From: Clostridia bacterium
GTDB taxonomy: Bacteria > Bacillota > Peptococcia > Peptococcales > SKKY01
Reading direction: 5' to 3'
Assembly (NCBI GenBank): GCA_007123515.1
Contig: SKKY01000093.1
Location: 1 to 15,975 of the forward strand
DNA length: 15,975 nt
Positions 7,212-14,177 of the stretch are shown in pieces. The notes below the pieces were generated by a model. It did not search any database. It was not told the origin of the DNA and saw nothing but the letters and a program-made list of their open reading frames with translations. Position numbers and translations under genes: made by a program. The stretch's first letter is position 1, and the number at the start of each line of letters is the position of its first letter.

Positions 7212-8372
7212 ATGAAACAAATCATAACGACCGAAAGAAAACCAATTAAGCTCTGGCTTGATGATATTGAGGAAGGGGCGCTGGAACAGGCTAAAAATCT
7301 GGCGAATCTTCCCTGCACGTATTTATGGGTGGCTATAATGCCGGATAGCCACCAGGGCTATGGAATGCCGATTGGCGGTGTGCTTGCCACAACTGATGTG
7401 GTAATTCCAAATGCTGTAGGGGTGGATATTGGCTGTGGAGTTTCGGTTGTCAGAACCTCGTTGAAAGAAATTGATATAAAAGCTATCAAAAATATAATGT
7501 CCGCCATTCGGAAAAAAGTACCAAGGGGATTCGCTCATCATAAAGAAAAGCAGCATTGGAAAGGTTTTGACAGAGCACCAAAAATTCCGGTGATCACCGA
7601 AGAACTCGAAGCCGCCAGGTATCAGTTGGGCACCTTGGGTGGAGGTAATCATTTTATGGAGATTCAAAAAGGGTCGGATGGTTATATCTGGCTGATGCTG
7701 CATTCCGGCTCGAGAAATTTTGGCTATAAAATTGCTAACAGCTTTCATCAAAAGGCGCTGCGATTAATTAAAGAAAAGAGAATTGATCTTCCGGATAAAG
7801 ACCTGGCGTATTTGCCTCTGCAAAGCAGGGAGGCAAAAGAGTATTTAGATGCTATGAACTTTGCACTGGATTTTGCCAGAGAAAACCGTCGCAAAATGAT
7901 GAAGGCGATGAAAGAATCGGTAGCGGAGGTCATTGGTGAGGAGGACGTAACTTTTGATGAGATGGTTGATATTCATCATAACTATGCGGCCCAAGAAACG
8001 CATTTTGACCGGGAAGTAATTGTGCATCGCAAAGGGGCCACAGCGGCAAAATATGGGCAGATCGGAATTATACCGGGTTCACAGGGCACAAAAAGCTATA
8101 TTGTCAAGGGGAAAGGCAATCCTGAATCTTTTATGTCCTGCTCTCATGGAGCCGGACGGAAAATAGGACGCAAAGAAGCCCAGCGCACACTTTGCCTGAA
8201 GCATGAAACACAGTTTTTAGATGATCAGGGCGTGATTCATACCTTGCGGCATCAGCGTGATTTGGATGAGGCTGCCGGAGCATATAAGGATATTAATGAG
8301 GTAATGAAAAACCAGGAAGATTTGGTTGAAATTTTAGTGGAATTAACACCGCTTGCAGTAATTAAAGCTTGA
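7212..8372 (+). CDS. rtcB: RtcB family RNA-splicing ligase
   Basis: RtcB joins RNA 2',3'-cyclic phosphate or 3'-phosphate ends to 5'-hydroxyl ends using GTP and Mn2+. All active-site motifs are visible in the 386-residue chain: MPDSHQGYGMPIGG (43-56), VGVDIGCG (69-76) with metal-binding Asp72 and Cys75, GGGNHF (143-148), HSGSRNFG (164-171), DIHHNYA (253-259), PGSQGTKSYIVKG (288-300) and SHGAGR (311-316), whose His312 is the guanylylated residue. The chain is about 90 residues shorter than the E. coli and archaeal enzymes, as in many clostridial RtcB proteins. The ATG at 7212 is preferred to an in-frame GTG at 7203, because the GCAGGTG binding site covers that GTG. No archease or RtcA gene is adjacent. 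The next gene starts 51 bases downstream and is probably co-transcribed. Confidence 0.95.
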   Translation: MKQIITTERKPIKLWLDDIEEGALEQAKNLANLPCTYLWVAIMPDSHQGYGMPIGGVLATTDVVIPNAVGVDIGCGVSVVRTSLKEIDIKAIKNIMSAIRKKVPRGFAHHKEKQHWKGFDRAPKIPVITEELEAARYQLGTLGGGNHFMEIQKGSDGYIWLMLHSGSRNFGYKIANSFHQKALRLIKEKRIDLPDKDLAYLPLQSREAKEYLDAMNFALDFARENRRKMMKAMKESVAEVIGEEDVTFDEMVDIHHNYAAQETHFDREVIVHRKGATAAKYGQIGIIPGSQGTKSYIVKGKGNPESFMSCSHGAGRKIGRKEAQRTLCLKHETQFLDDQGVIHTLRHQRDLDEAAGAYKDINEVMKNQEDLVEILVELTPLAVIKA

Positions 8373-8423
8373 ACTGCTGCACAAACGGTTGAAACTATTG
8401 AAAAATATGCAGGAGGGTACCGG

Positions 8424-9377
8424 ATGAGTATCAGATTCAGAAGAACGAAAAAAATCGGAGGATTGCGTTTCAGTCTTTCTAAAGGGGGCGTCGGTGTCAG
8501 CACCGGTGTCAAGGGGCTCCGGATGGGGAGCGGACCGAGAGGAGCCTATACCTCTGCCGGTTTAACCGGAACGGGTCTCTATATGATCAACTATCATAAC
8601 AGAAAAAAGAAGGCGGCAACAGACAACAGAGAGCAAGAAGATTTCCAGGATGATGTTCAGAGACTGATTGCTTCGAAAGCCTATAAAGAAATCGTACCAT
8701 CAAAAGTCACGGTTTTTTTGATTGTTGGAGGTTTGATCCTTCTGATATTTGAACCAATACTCGGCTTGCTTTCGATGCTTGCCGGCGGCTTTATGTATTG
8801 GCGATTTTTAAGATCGGATAAAGGAAAAGCCTACCGTAATTACATAGAAGGTGTGAAAATCCTGAAAAGAGAAGGATCAGAGATAAAAGCGGCCGACTTT
8901 TTTGAGAAGGCTTTTGAAAAGTCGAGGATCTCTGAATTGGCATTTTTGTCGGTAGTATTGTATTTCAGAAACAGCCGGTATGAACAGGCAGAATATTTGC
9001 TTGAGACCTATCTTGAGGAACATCCGGATCACCAGGAGGCTCTGAAGATCTATGCATCAGTCAAAGTGATGAAGAAGGAGCCGTTAGAGGCGATTTCTGT
9101 TATTCAGTCTTTGCCGGCCGAAGTCCGGCAGGAAGACCTAAGTGTTATCACCTTGCTGGGATCCTCCTATCTTGAGGGAGGTAAACCTGAACTGGCACTT
9201 GAGGTATTAAAAAAGGGTCCTGTCCGGAAAAGAAAGCTCGATCCGCTGACAGCTGAATTTAAATATGCTTATGCCAGAGCCCTTGAAGAGACCGGTGATT
9301 CAGAAAGAGCGCAGAGGCATTATCGCACGATTTATATTTATGATCCCGGATTTTTGGATGTGGCCGAAAAAATTTAA
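8424..9377 (+). CDS. DUF4236 domain - membrane segment - TPR-like protein
   Basis: Three regions can be read in these 317 residues. Residues 1-55 match the DUF4236 pattern: basic start, SLSKGGVGVSTGVKG, MGSGPRG and the AGLTGTGLY end. Residues about 95-129 are hydrophobic with a central Pro111, enough for one long or two short membrane segments. Residues 133-317 are helical and look like tetratricopeptide-type repeats (for example YEQAEYLLETYLEEHPDH, GKPELALEVLKKGP and GDSERAQRHYRTIYIYDP). DUF4236 has no assigned function. A membrane-anchored scaffold with a cytoplasmic TPR face is an inference. A strong AGGAGG site lies 7 bases before the ATG. It sits 51 bases behind rtcB with no terminator between, so the two are likely one transcript. 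Confidence 0.8.
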   Translation: MSIRFRRTKKIGGLRFSLSKGGVGVSTGVKGLRMGSGPRGAYTSAGLTGTGLYMINYHNRKKKAATDNREQEDFQDDVQRLIASKAYKEIVPSKVTVFLIVGGLILLIFEPILGLLSMLAGGFMYWRFLRSDKGKAYRNYIEGVKILKREGSEIKAADFFEKAFEKSRISELAFLSVVLYFRNSRYEQAEYLLETYLEEHPDHQEALKIYASVKVMKKEPLEAISVIQSLPAEVRQEDLSVITLLGSSYLEGGKPELALEVLKKGPVRKRKLDPLTAEFKYAYARALEETGDSERAQRHYRTIYIYDPGFLDVAEKI

Positions 9378-9391
9378 TCTGAAAACGAGGA

Positions 9392-9419
9392 ACGCCCCCA
9401 CTTGAATATATGGGGGCGT
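9392..9419. terminator. Hairpin between convergent genes
   Basis: ACGCCCCCA (9392-9400) pairs perfectly with TGGGGGCGT (9411-9419) over a 10-base loop. Neither side has a long T-run (TGTGTT on the plus strand, TCCTCGTTTTC on the minus strand), so termination may be moderate. It is placed to stop both the DUF4236-TPR transcript and the anti-sigma transcript. Confidence 0.6.
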
Positions 9420-9433
9420 GTGTTAAAAGATCG

Positions 9434-10702
9434 TTAATACAGCTCTCCTGTAAAACTTCTGTTAAACCAATTCCAAAGTCTGATTTCTCCTAACGCCGGA
9501 GCCGTGATAAATGGTGCATCCTCAAGTCGCAATAGCTCTTTTACCGGTCCGGTTATGACAACACCGTATACGTTAATGCCGTTTTGAATGATATATTCGT
9601 GGCGCTCGCTGATTCTAAGAGTATCGGTACTGCCACGCCATACTTTTTTTGTAAGATCTTCGTTATCTTTTAAAAAGGTCAGAGATTCCAGGAAATATCG
9701 TTCCAGAAGTGGCGAATCGATCCTGAAGCCTGTCGTAGTAGTCAATGATGATCCGGTTATTTCCGAATGAGTGATTACTGTTTCGGTGAGCGTTATATCT
9801 CCGAGGCTGCGCAGCATTTGTCTTGATTCTGAAGGGATCCCCCAGGCTCCGCGAAATGCGGTTAAAGGTTTCTGATGTTCCGGATCCCGGTTGTTTTCAG
9901 ACTCGTTTTCGAGGCCGGTGCTGACAGCATACCATGTGATGTCAAGATCATAGTCTCCAAGTAACTCCCGGACATTGGCTATCGTGTATGTGTCAGTAAA
10001 AGAGATGGCCATTTCGGCTACGGTTCCATCGGGCATTATCTGCAATGTTTCCCATACATCCGGACTGTCATAAATGGATCCCAGGCTCTGGTTTTCCTGT
10101 CTGGGATGAATAAAATACAAAAGATTTCGGTAGCTGCCGTCGGCCCATTCCCATTCAGAAAGAACCCCTGAAAAAAATTGATTAAGGGATAAGTGTCCAA
10201 CGATTTCCTTTTCTTTTCCGATTGTTTTTTCAAGGGCATAGTGTCCCTGCGCCATAAAATAGGGCTTTATTTCAACGGAACTGTGTCCCCAGCCAGCTTT
10301 TGAGAAAGTTGTGGACATCGGTGGTAATGCGATTGGCATAGATACATTTGGAAAAGCCAGATCAATCATTAAACCAGCTGTTTTTTGTGTGCGATAGAGC
10401 CTGGAGTTTTCGTCTCCGATATTAAAATAGAAGCTGGATAAAAAGGAACCGCCGATCTGCAGAACAATGAGAAGCAGCAGAATGAAGACAGCGTTAGCCA
10501 GCCGGGATTTGTATTTAGCTTTACGAATGATCTTATTTTGTTTTTTATCATCAAGATCCGATTGTTCTTCAGTGACTTGATCAAAATGGTTCTGGCATTT
10601 CCGGCACTCAGCCAGATGTGCTTGTAGCTTTTCTGCTTCAGTATCAGACAGTGAACCATTACTATATTTTTTTTGTAATTCTTTAAATTCTTTACAATCC
10701 AT
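9434..10702 (-). CDS. Anti-sigma factor with N-terminal zinc finger and extracytoplasmic sigma-regulator domain
   Basis: This is a 422-residue single-pass membrane protein. The cytoplasmic N-terminus has the zinc-binding anti-sigma pattern Cys3 ... His29-x3-Cys33-x2-Cys36. A basic stretch (KIIRKAKYKSR) leads into one membrane helix at about 70-92. The large outer part (about 93-422) resembles the Firmicutes sigma-factor-regulator domains: FNIGDENSRLYRTQ after the helix, and GTVAEMAISFTDTY ... ITWYAVSTGLEN further on. The protein should hold the partner ECF sigma factor at the membrane until an envelope signal is sensed; the signal is unknown. Its ATG lies inside the end of the sigma gene with an 11-base overlap, and a GAGGTGA site precedes it, so the two are translationally coupled. 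Confidence 0.88.
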   Translation of the reverse strand: MDCKEFKELQKKYSNGSLSDTEAEKLQAHLAECRKCQNHFDQVTEEQSDLDDKKQNKIIRKAKYKSRLANAVFILLLLIVLQIGGSFLSSFYFNIGDENSRLYRTQKTAGLMIDLAFPNVSMPIALPPMSTTFSKAGWGHSSVEIKPYFMAQGHYALEKTIGKEKEIVGHLSLNQFFSGVLSEWEWADGSYRNLLYFIHPRQENQSLGSIYDSPDVWETLQIMPDGTVAEMAISFTDTYTIANVRELLGDYDLDITWYAVSTGLENESENNRDPEHQKPLTAFRGAWGIPSESRQMLRSLGDITLTETVITHSEITGSSLTTTTGFRIDSPLLERYFLESLTFLKDNEDLTKKVWRGSTDTLRISERHEYIIQNGINVYGVVITGPVKELLRLEDAPFITAPALGEIRLWNWFNRSFTGELY

Positions 10703-11207
10703 CCTGGATCACCTCGTTTATTTTTTGGCGGGCCCGAAAGAGCCGCACTTTTACATTTGCGTTGCTGATTTGTAGAACAGAACTGATTTCCTCGTAGCTA
10801 AAGCTATAATAGTCGCGCAGAAGAATCACTTCTTTATAGGGTTTTGGTAAAGCATAAACGGCATGCAGCCATCGGTTTATATCCTCCAGAATCAGATAAT
10901 GTGATTCTGGGCTTATGCTGGTACCGGTGTTGGCTGCAGATAGATCTAAAGGATCGGTGGGCACCTGTTTCTTCTCGCGGCGGTACCAGTCGATATAAGC
11001 ATTACGTGCAACTTTAAAAAGCCAGGAGCGGATAGTTATTTCATCATAGCTATCTAAGTACGTGTAGGCCTTGATAAAAGTATCCTGAACAAGATCTTCG
11101 GCTGTCTGTGGATGTCCGGATAATTGCAGCAGATAATGGTAGAGCTCATTCATATACCGCCGATAGATGTCTTCAGCATTTTTATATTCCATACGATCAT
11201 ACCTCAT
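10692..11207 (-). CDS. ECF RNA polymerase sigma factor (sigma-70 family)
   Basis: The protein has 171 residues, with region 2 at about 10-80 (AEDLVQDTFIKAYTYLDSY, then SWLFKVARNAYIDWYRREK, which melts and reads the -10 element) and region 4 at about 117-168 (LPKPYKEVILLRDYYSFSYEE, then ISNANVKVRLFRARQKI, the helix-turn-helix reading the -35 element). There is no region 1 or 3, as expected for an ECF factor. The overlapping downstream anti-sigma gene fits the usual pair. I chose the first ATG because GAGAGG lies 5 bases before it; a second ATG 15 bases in is possible. An ECF-like promoter upstream suggests that it activates its own operon. Confidence 0.93.
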   Translation of the reverse strand: MRYDRMEYKNAEDIYRRYMNELYHYLLQLSGHPQTAEDLVQDTFIKAYTYLDSYDEITIRSWLFKVARNAYIDWYRREKKQVPTDPLDLSAANTGTSISPESHYLILEDINRWLHAVYALPKPYKEVILLRDYYSFSYEEISSVLQISNANVKVRLFRARQKINEVIQDGL

Positions 11208-11226
11208 AAAAGCCTCTCTTATATAT

Positions 11227-11254
11227 AAAACGAATAAGAAATTATATAGTTACA
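11227..11254 (-). promoter_or_regulatory. Candidate ECF-type autoregulated promoter
   Basis: On the minus strand TGTAAC (11254-11249), a 16-base spacer and CGTTTT (11232-11227) resemble the Bacillus ECF pattern TGAAAC-N16/17-CGT. Transcription would start about 13 bases before the sigma-factor ATG. The region is very AT-rich and the match is by eye. Confidence 0.4.
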
Positions 11255-11332
11255 AAAATCAATATAATAATTTATAATTCATTTTATTATTTTTATAGTA
11301 TCACAATAAGGATATGTGAGATGAGTTTTTTG

Positions 11333-11361
11333 TTGAAACTTTATTTATGATGTTATATATT
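11333..11361 (+). promoter_or_regulatory. Sigma-A promoter of the CGGC gene
   Basis: TTGAAA (11333-11338), a 17-base spacer and TATATT (11356-11361) form a near-consensus promoter, giving a leader of about 45 bases. Confidence 0.65.
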
Positions 11362-11412
11362 CTTACTACTGTAAAAATAATAAAGAAATAATCGTAAAGA
11401 AAAGAGGCTCTT

Positions 11413-11802
11413 ATGAAAAAAATCATGATATTTATTTGTGGTCAGGTCGCCAGAAAATGTTCGGCAAATGGCTGCTTTCGTTCTTTTAACCAGCGATCAG
11501 ACTCATTTGCCGCGCATGAAGAATCAGAAGCTTTAGAGCTTGTGGCCTTTAATACCTGTCCCGGCTGCGATCAGAACCCACTAGAAAATCTAGAAAGCAA
11601 AATTGAAAAATTTCGCAAAGCCGGAGTCGATACCATCCATATAGCCACCTGTACCAGAGGAAGATGCAATAATTACGAAGCCTTCGCAGACCTGTTAGGA
11701 AACGCTGGATTCAACGTCGTAGGGTACACCCATGGCTCAGAAGGCGGAAAAAAAGAAAACACCATCTGGATAACAGACGGTAAAAAAAGATACTATAAAT
11801 GA
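11413..11802 (+). CDS. CGGC domain-containing cysteine-rich protein
   Basis: This 129-residue soluble protein matches the CGGC (DUF1847-like, PF08821-type) pattern. A first strand KIMIFICG is followed by Lys15-Cys16-x4-Cys21-Phe, then ELVAFNTCPGC with Cys49-x2-Cys52, then IHIATCTRGRC with Cys80 and Cys85. With Cys9 that makes seven cysteines, well placed for binding metal or forming a redox centre. The family is small, often found in anaerobes, and its function is not established. An AGAGG site lies 5 bases before the ATG. The gene has its own promoter, is divergent from the ECF sigma operon and is followed directly by a REP-like palindrome, so it appears monocistronic. Confidence 0.8.
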   Translation: MKKIMIFICGQVARKCSANGCFRSFNQRSDSFAAHEESEALELVAFNTCPGCDQNPLENLESKIEKFRKAGVDTIHIATCTRGRCNNYEAFADLLGNAGFNVVGYTHGSEGGKKENTIWITDGKKRYYK

Positions 11803-11880
11803 AAAATTGGGAAAAATTGGGGACGTTTCCCTTTGGTATAACAGAGGGAAACGTCCCCAATGGTATAACAGTTTGGGACA
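11801..11880. repeat. REP-like palindromic element with short direct repeats
   Basis: A perfect 17-base inverted repeat (11816-11832 and 11845-11861, core GGGGACGTTTCCCT) encloses a 12-base loop. The loop contains TGGTATAACAG (11834-11844), repeated exactly just after the hairpin (11861-11871). Before it GAAAAATTGG is repeated in tandem (11801-11820), starting inside the CGGC stop codon. After it TTTGGGACA looks like the start of another degenerate copy. No T-run follows, so it is a poor terminator. The GGGGACG...CGTCCCC palindrome with short repeats is the style of dispersed elements associated with REP-type (IS200-like, Y1) transposases; no transposase is present here. Confidence 0.65.
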
Positions 11881-11904
11881 CTAGTGAGGAATGATTAAAA
11901 ATCT

Positions 11905-11933
11905 TTGAATTTATGTTTGGAATGGAGTAAAAT
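11905..11933 (+). promoter_or_regulatory. Sigma-A promoter of the nrdJ operon
   Basis: TTGAAT (11905-11910), a 17-base spacer and TAAAAT (11928-11933) form a good promoter. Transcription should begin near 11940, inside the first NrdR box, leaving a leader of about 37 bases. Confidence 0.7.
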
Positions 11934-11949
11934 AGTCTATATATAGTGT
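11934..11949. promoter_or_regulatory. NrdR box 1
   Basis: AGTCTATATATAGTGT matches the published NrdR consensus acaCwAtATaTwGtgt at all ten core positions and in the right flank. It starts directly after the -10 box and covers the predicted transcription start, a classical repressor position. Confidence 0.75.
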
Positions 11950-11964
11950 TAAGAAATAGAAGAG

Positions 11965-11980
11965 GGGTCGTATATAGTGT
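11965..11980. promoter_or_regulatory. NrdR box 2, half conserved
   Basis: The right half TATATAGTGT is identical to that of box 1, while the left half (GGGTCG) has diverged. The two boxes are 31 bases apart centre to centre, about three helical turns, as is usual for paired NrdR boxes. The conserved half covers the GTG start codon, and the diverged half overlaps the end of the AGAGGGGT ribosome binding site. Confidence 0.55.
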
Positions 11981-14166
11981 TTATTAAGAAAAGGGACGGT
12001 TCGGTTGAGAGTTTTAATTTCAACAAAATTAGTACGGCTATTACGAAAGCCATGCAGCAGGAAGGGAATGTAACGCAGGATTTGTTTGAGATTGCTGAAC
12101 ATATCGCTTCTGAGATTGAGCAAAAGGTTAAAAATTCTGCGGATCCTAATAATTTTTCGGTTGAGGAAATCCAGGATCTTGTTGAACTTAAGTTGATGGA
12201 AAAGCAGTTGTACTCTGTAGCTAAAAAGTACATTCTTTACAGAGCTAAGAGAAATGAGCTTCGTCATCAGGAATGGGATATGACTGAACTTGAAAGAGGC
12301 ATCTGGGAGAATCGCTACCGTTATGAAGGTGAGTCTTTCAATGAATGGTCGGATAGGGTCAGTGGCGGCAACAGCCGGATTAAAAAAAGAATCAGAAATA
12401 AACAATTTCTTTTTGGTGGTCGAATTCTTGCAAACCGGGGTACTGTTACCGATGATAATAAGTCTACATACTCTAATTGTTATGTGATTGCACCGCCGCA
12501 AGACAGTATCGAAGGTATTTTCAATGCGGCTGCTGAAGTCGGCAGAACGTATTCCTATGGAGGCGGTGTCGGTATTTCGATTGGTGACCTTCGTCCTAAA
12601 AATTCGAAAGTTAACAACTCGGCACGCACTACAACCGGAGCGGTTTCTTTTATGGATCTTTATGATCTGACGACTAAATTGATAGGCCAAAACGGTCGCC
12701 GGGGAGCATTAATGATTTCTTTGCCTGTAGATCACCCTGATATTATAGAATTTATTGATATAAAACTTGATCTTCAAAAGATCACAAAAGCCAACATCAG
12801 CCTGATGGTCACTAATGCCTTTATGGATGCTGTCAAATACCATCGTGATTTTTTGACAACGTTTACCTTTGAAAGCAATGGGCAGATGATTGAAGTTAAA
12901 AAGACAATAAATGCCCGTGAGGTCTTTAGAAGAATCGCAGAAAACAACTGGCGGATGGGCGAGCCGGGAATGCTGTTTTGGGATAGAATTGAGTCCTACC
13001 ATCTGATGTCAAAGGTCCCTGGATTTTCTTTCGCCGGAACAAATCCCTGCGGAGAACAGCCATTGATGGCCTACGGCTCCTGCCTACTTGGCGCTGTAAA
13101 CCTCTCAGCGTTTGTTCGTAATCCATGTACTGAGAATGCCTTTTTTGATTTTGAAGATTTTACCAGTGCGATGTATGATGTGACAGTTGCGATGAACGAA
13201 GTGCTTGATGAAGGAATTGATTTTCATCCTTTAGAGCAGCAGCGTGAAGTGGCCAGAAATTACAGACAAATTGGAATCGGGATCATGGGACTTGGCGATA
13301 TGTTTATTAGTTTGGGGATTACCTATGGTTCTTTTGAATCAAAAGAAATGGCTGATAAAGTAGCCTCGCTTATGAAAAATTCAGTGGTAAAAGCCTCGGC
13401 CCTTCTATCTAAAGAGCAGGGATCGTTTCCAGCGTATCAGTACGAATACATTAAAGAATCACCATTTTTCAAAGCGCTTGATTCGGAAGCCCGCGAAATG
13501 GTGAAAAAATATGGACTGCGAAATTCACAACTCCTGACTGCAGCACCTACCGGATCAACAAGCTCGATGCTGGGTGTTTCCGGAGGTATCGAACCGATCT
13601 TCTCTTTAAGCTATACGCGCTCTACACACAATGAAGAGGAAGCTGATACCTTCCAATACAAAGTCTTTGCTAAAGTGGCACAGGAATATATGGAAGTGAA
13701 TCGGATCAGCCATGAAGAGGATCTGCCTGGATTCTTTGTGGTCTCAGAGGATATCAACTTCCAGGATCGAATAGAAATGCAAGCGGTCTGGCAGCAACAT
13801 ATTGATGCATCGATTTCATCGACGGTTAATTTACCGGAGGAAGCTACAATTCAGGATATCGAGGATATCTATATGTATGCCTGGGAAAATGGACTTAAAG
13901 GAATTACGGTTTTTAGAAACAACTGTGAACGTCAGGCGGTGCTTATGACCGGAGATAAAAAAAAGAAAGAAGACAAAGAGTCTGATGTAAGTAGTCCGCA
14001 AGAAGAAAACCTTGAAATTACAATAAAAGAAAAAGAGAAATATGTGCAGTTACAAATCACCAGCGGACTTTACTCAAAGTGTCCAAGCTGTGAAAAAGAA
14101 GGGGTTATGTACCAAGCCAACGGTTGTGCGATCTGCAGCGACTGCGGCTTTAGTCCATGCTCATAG
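11977..14166 (+). CDS. nrdJ: Adenosylcobalamin-dependent (class II) ribonucleotide reductase
   Basis: This 729-residue enzyme reduces ribonucleotides to deoxyribonucleotides using a radical made from coenzyme B12, without oxygen. Residues 1-90 form an ATP-cone (KRDGSVESFNFNKI ... KKYILYR), the overall activity switch. The catalytic barrel contains SNCYV with Cys168, NPCGEQ (356-361) with the thiyl-radical Cys358 flanked by Asn356 and Glu360, and YGSCLLGAVNL with Cys369. APTGSTSSMLGVSGGIEP is the phosphate-binding loop. The C-terminus is a zinc-ribbon-like tail (Cys702, 705, 717, 720, 723, 728), as in other NrdJ proteins. The start is GTG; no ATG, GTG or TTG lies between it and the upstream in-frame stop, and AGAGGGGT precedes it. 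It is the first gene of an operon with dut and is probably NrdR-controlled. Confidence 0.95.
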   Translation: MFIKKRDGSVESFNFNKISTAITKAMQQEGNVTQDLFEIAEHIASEIEQKVKNSADPNNFSVEEIQDLVELKLMEKQLYSVAKKYILYRAKRNELRHQEWDMTELERGIWENRYRYEGESFNEWSDRVSGGNSRIKKRIRNKQFLFGGRILANRGTVTDDNKSTYSNCYVIAPPQDSIEGIFNAAAEVGRTYSYGGGVGISIGDLRPKNSKVNNSARTTTGAVSFMDLYDLTTKLIGQNGRRGALMISLPVDHPDIIEFIDIKLDLQKITKANISLMVTNAFMDAVKYHRDFLTTFTFESNGQMIEVKKTINAREVFRRIAENNWRMGEPGMLFWDRIESYHLMSKVPGFSFAGTNPCGEQPLMAYGSCLLGAVNLSAFVRNPCTENAFFDFEDFTSAMYDVTVAMNEVLDEGIDFHPLEQQREVARNYRQIGIGIMGLGDMFISLGITYGSFESKEMADKVASLMKNSVVKASALLSKEQGSFPAYQYEYIKESPFFKALDSEAREMVKKYGLRNSQLLTAAPTGSTSSMLGVSGGIEPIFSLSYTRSTHNEEEADTFQYKVFAKVAQEYMEVNRISHEEDLPGFFVVSEDINFQDRIEMQAVWQQHIDASISSTVNLPEEATIQDIEDIYMYAWENGLKGITVFRNNCERQAVLMTGDKKKKEDKESDVSSPQEENLEITIKEKEKYVQLQITSGLYSKCPSCEKEGVMYQANGCAICSDCGFSPCS

Positions 14167-14172
14167 AGGAGG
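14165..14172 (+). promoter_or_regulatory. Ribosome binding site that sets the dUTPase start
   Basis: AGAGGAGG overlaps the nrdJ stop codon and lies 5 bases before the ATG at 14178. An in-frame ATG at 14157 is upstream of this site and is therefore unlikely to be used. Confidence 0.85.
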
Positions 14173-14177
14173 CTCTT

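Noticed and set aside
7323..7751. A 142-codon minus-strand frame inside rtcB
   Set aside because: It is entirely antisense to conserved RtcB motifs, with no family resemblance and no binding site of note.
11370..11396. TGTAAA-N17-CGTA upstream of the CGGC gene as an ECF promoter
   Set aside because: It lacks the C of the -35 motif, lies in very AT-rich DNA, and a better sigma-A promoter (TTGAAA-N17-TATATT) is only a few bases upstream.
11911..12690. A 259-codon open frame on the minus strand across the nrdJ promoter and 5' end
   Set aside because: It is antisense to the well-supported nrdJ coding frame, resembles no family, and would cover the nrdJ promoter and NrdR boxes. It is a by-product of codon use in nrdJ.
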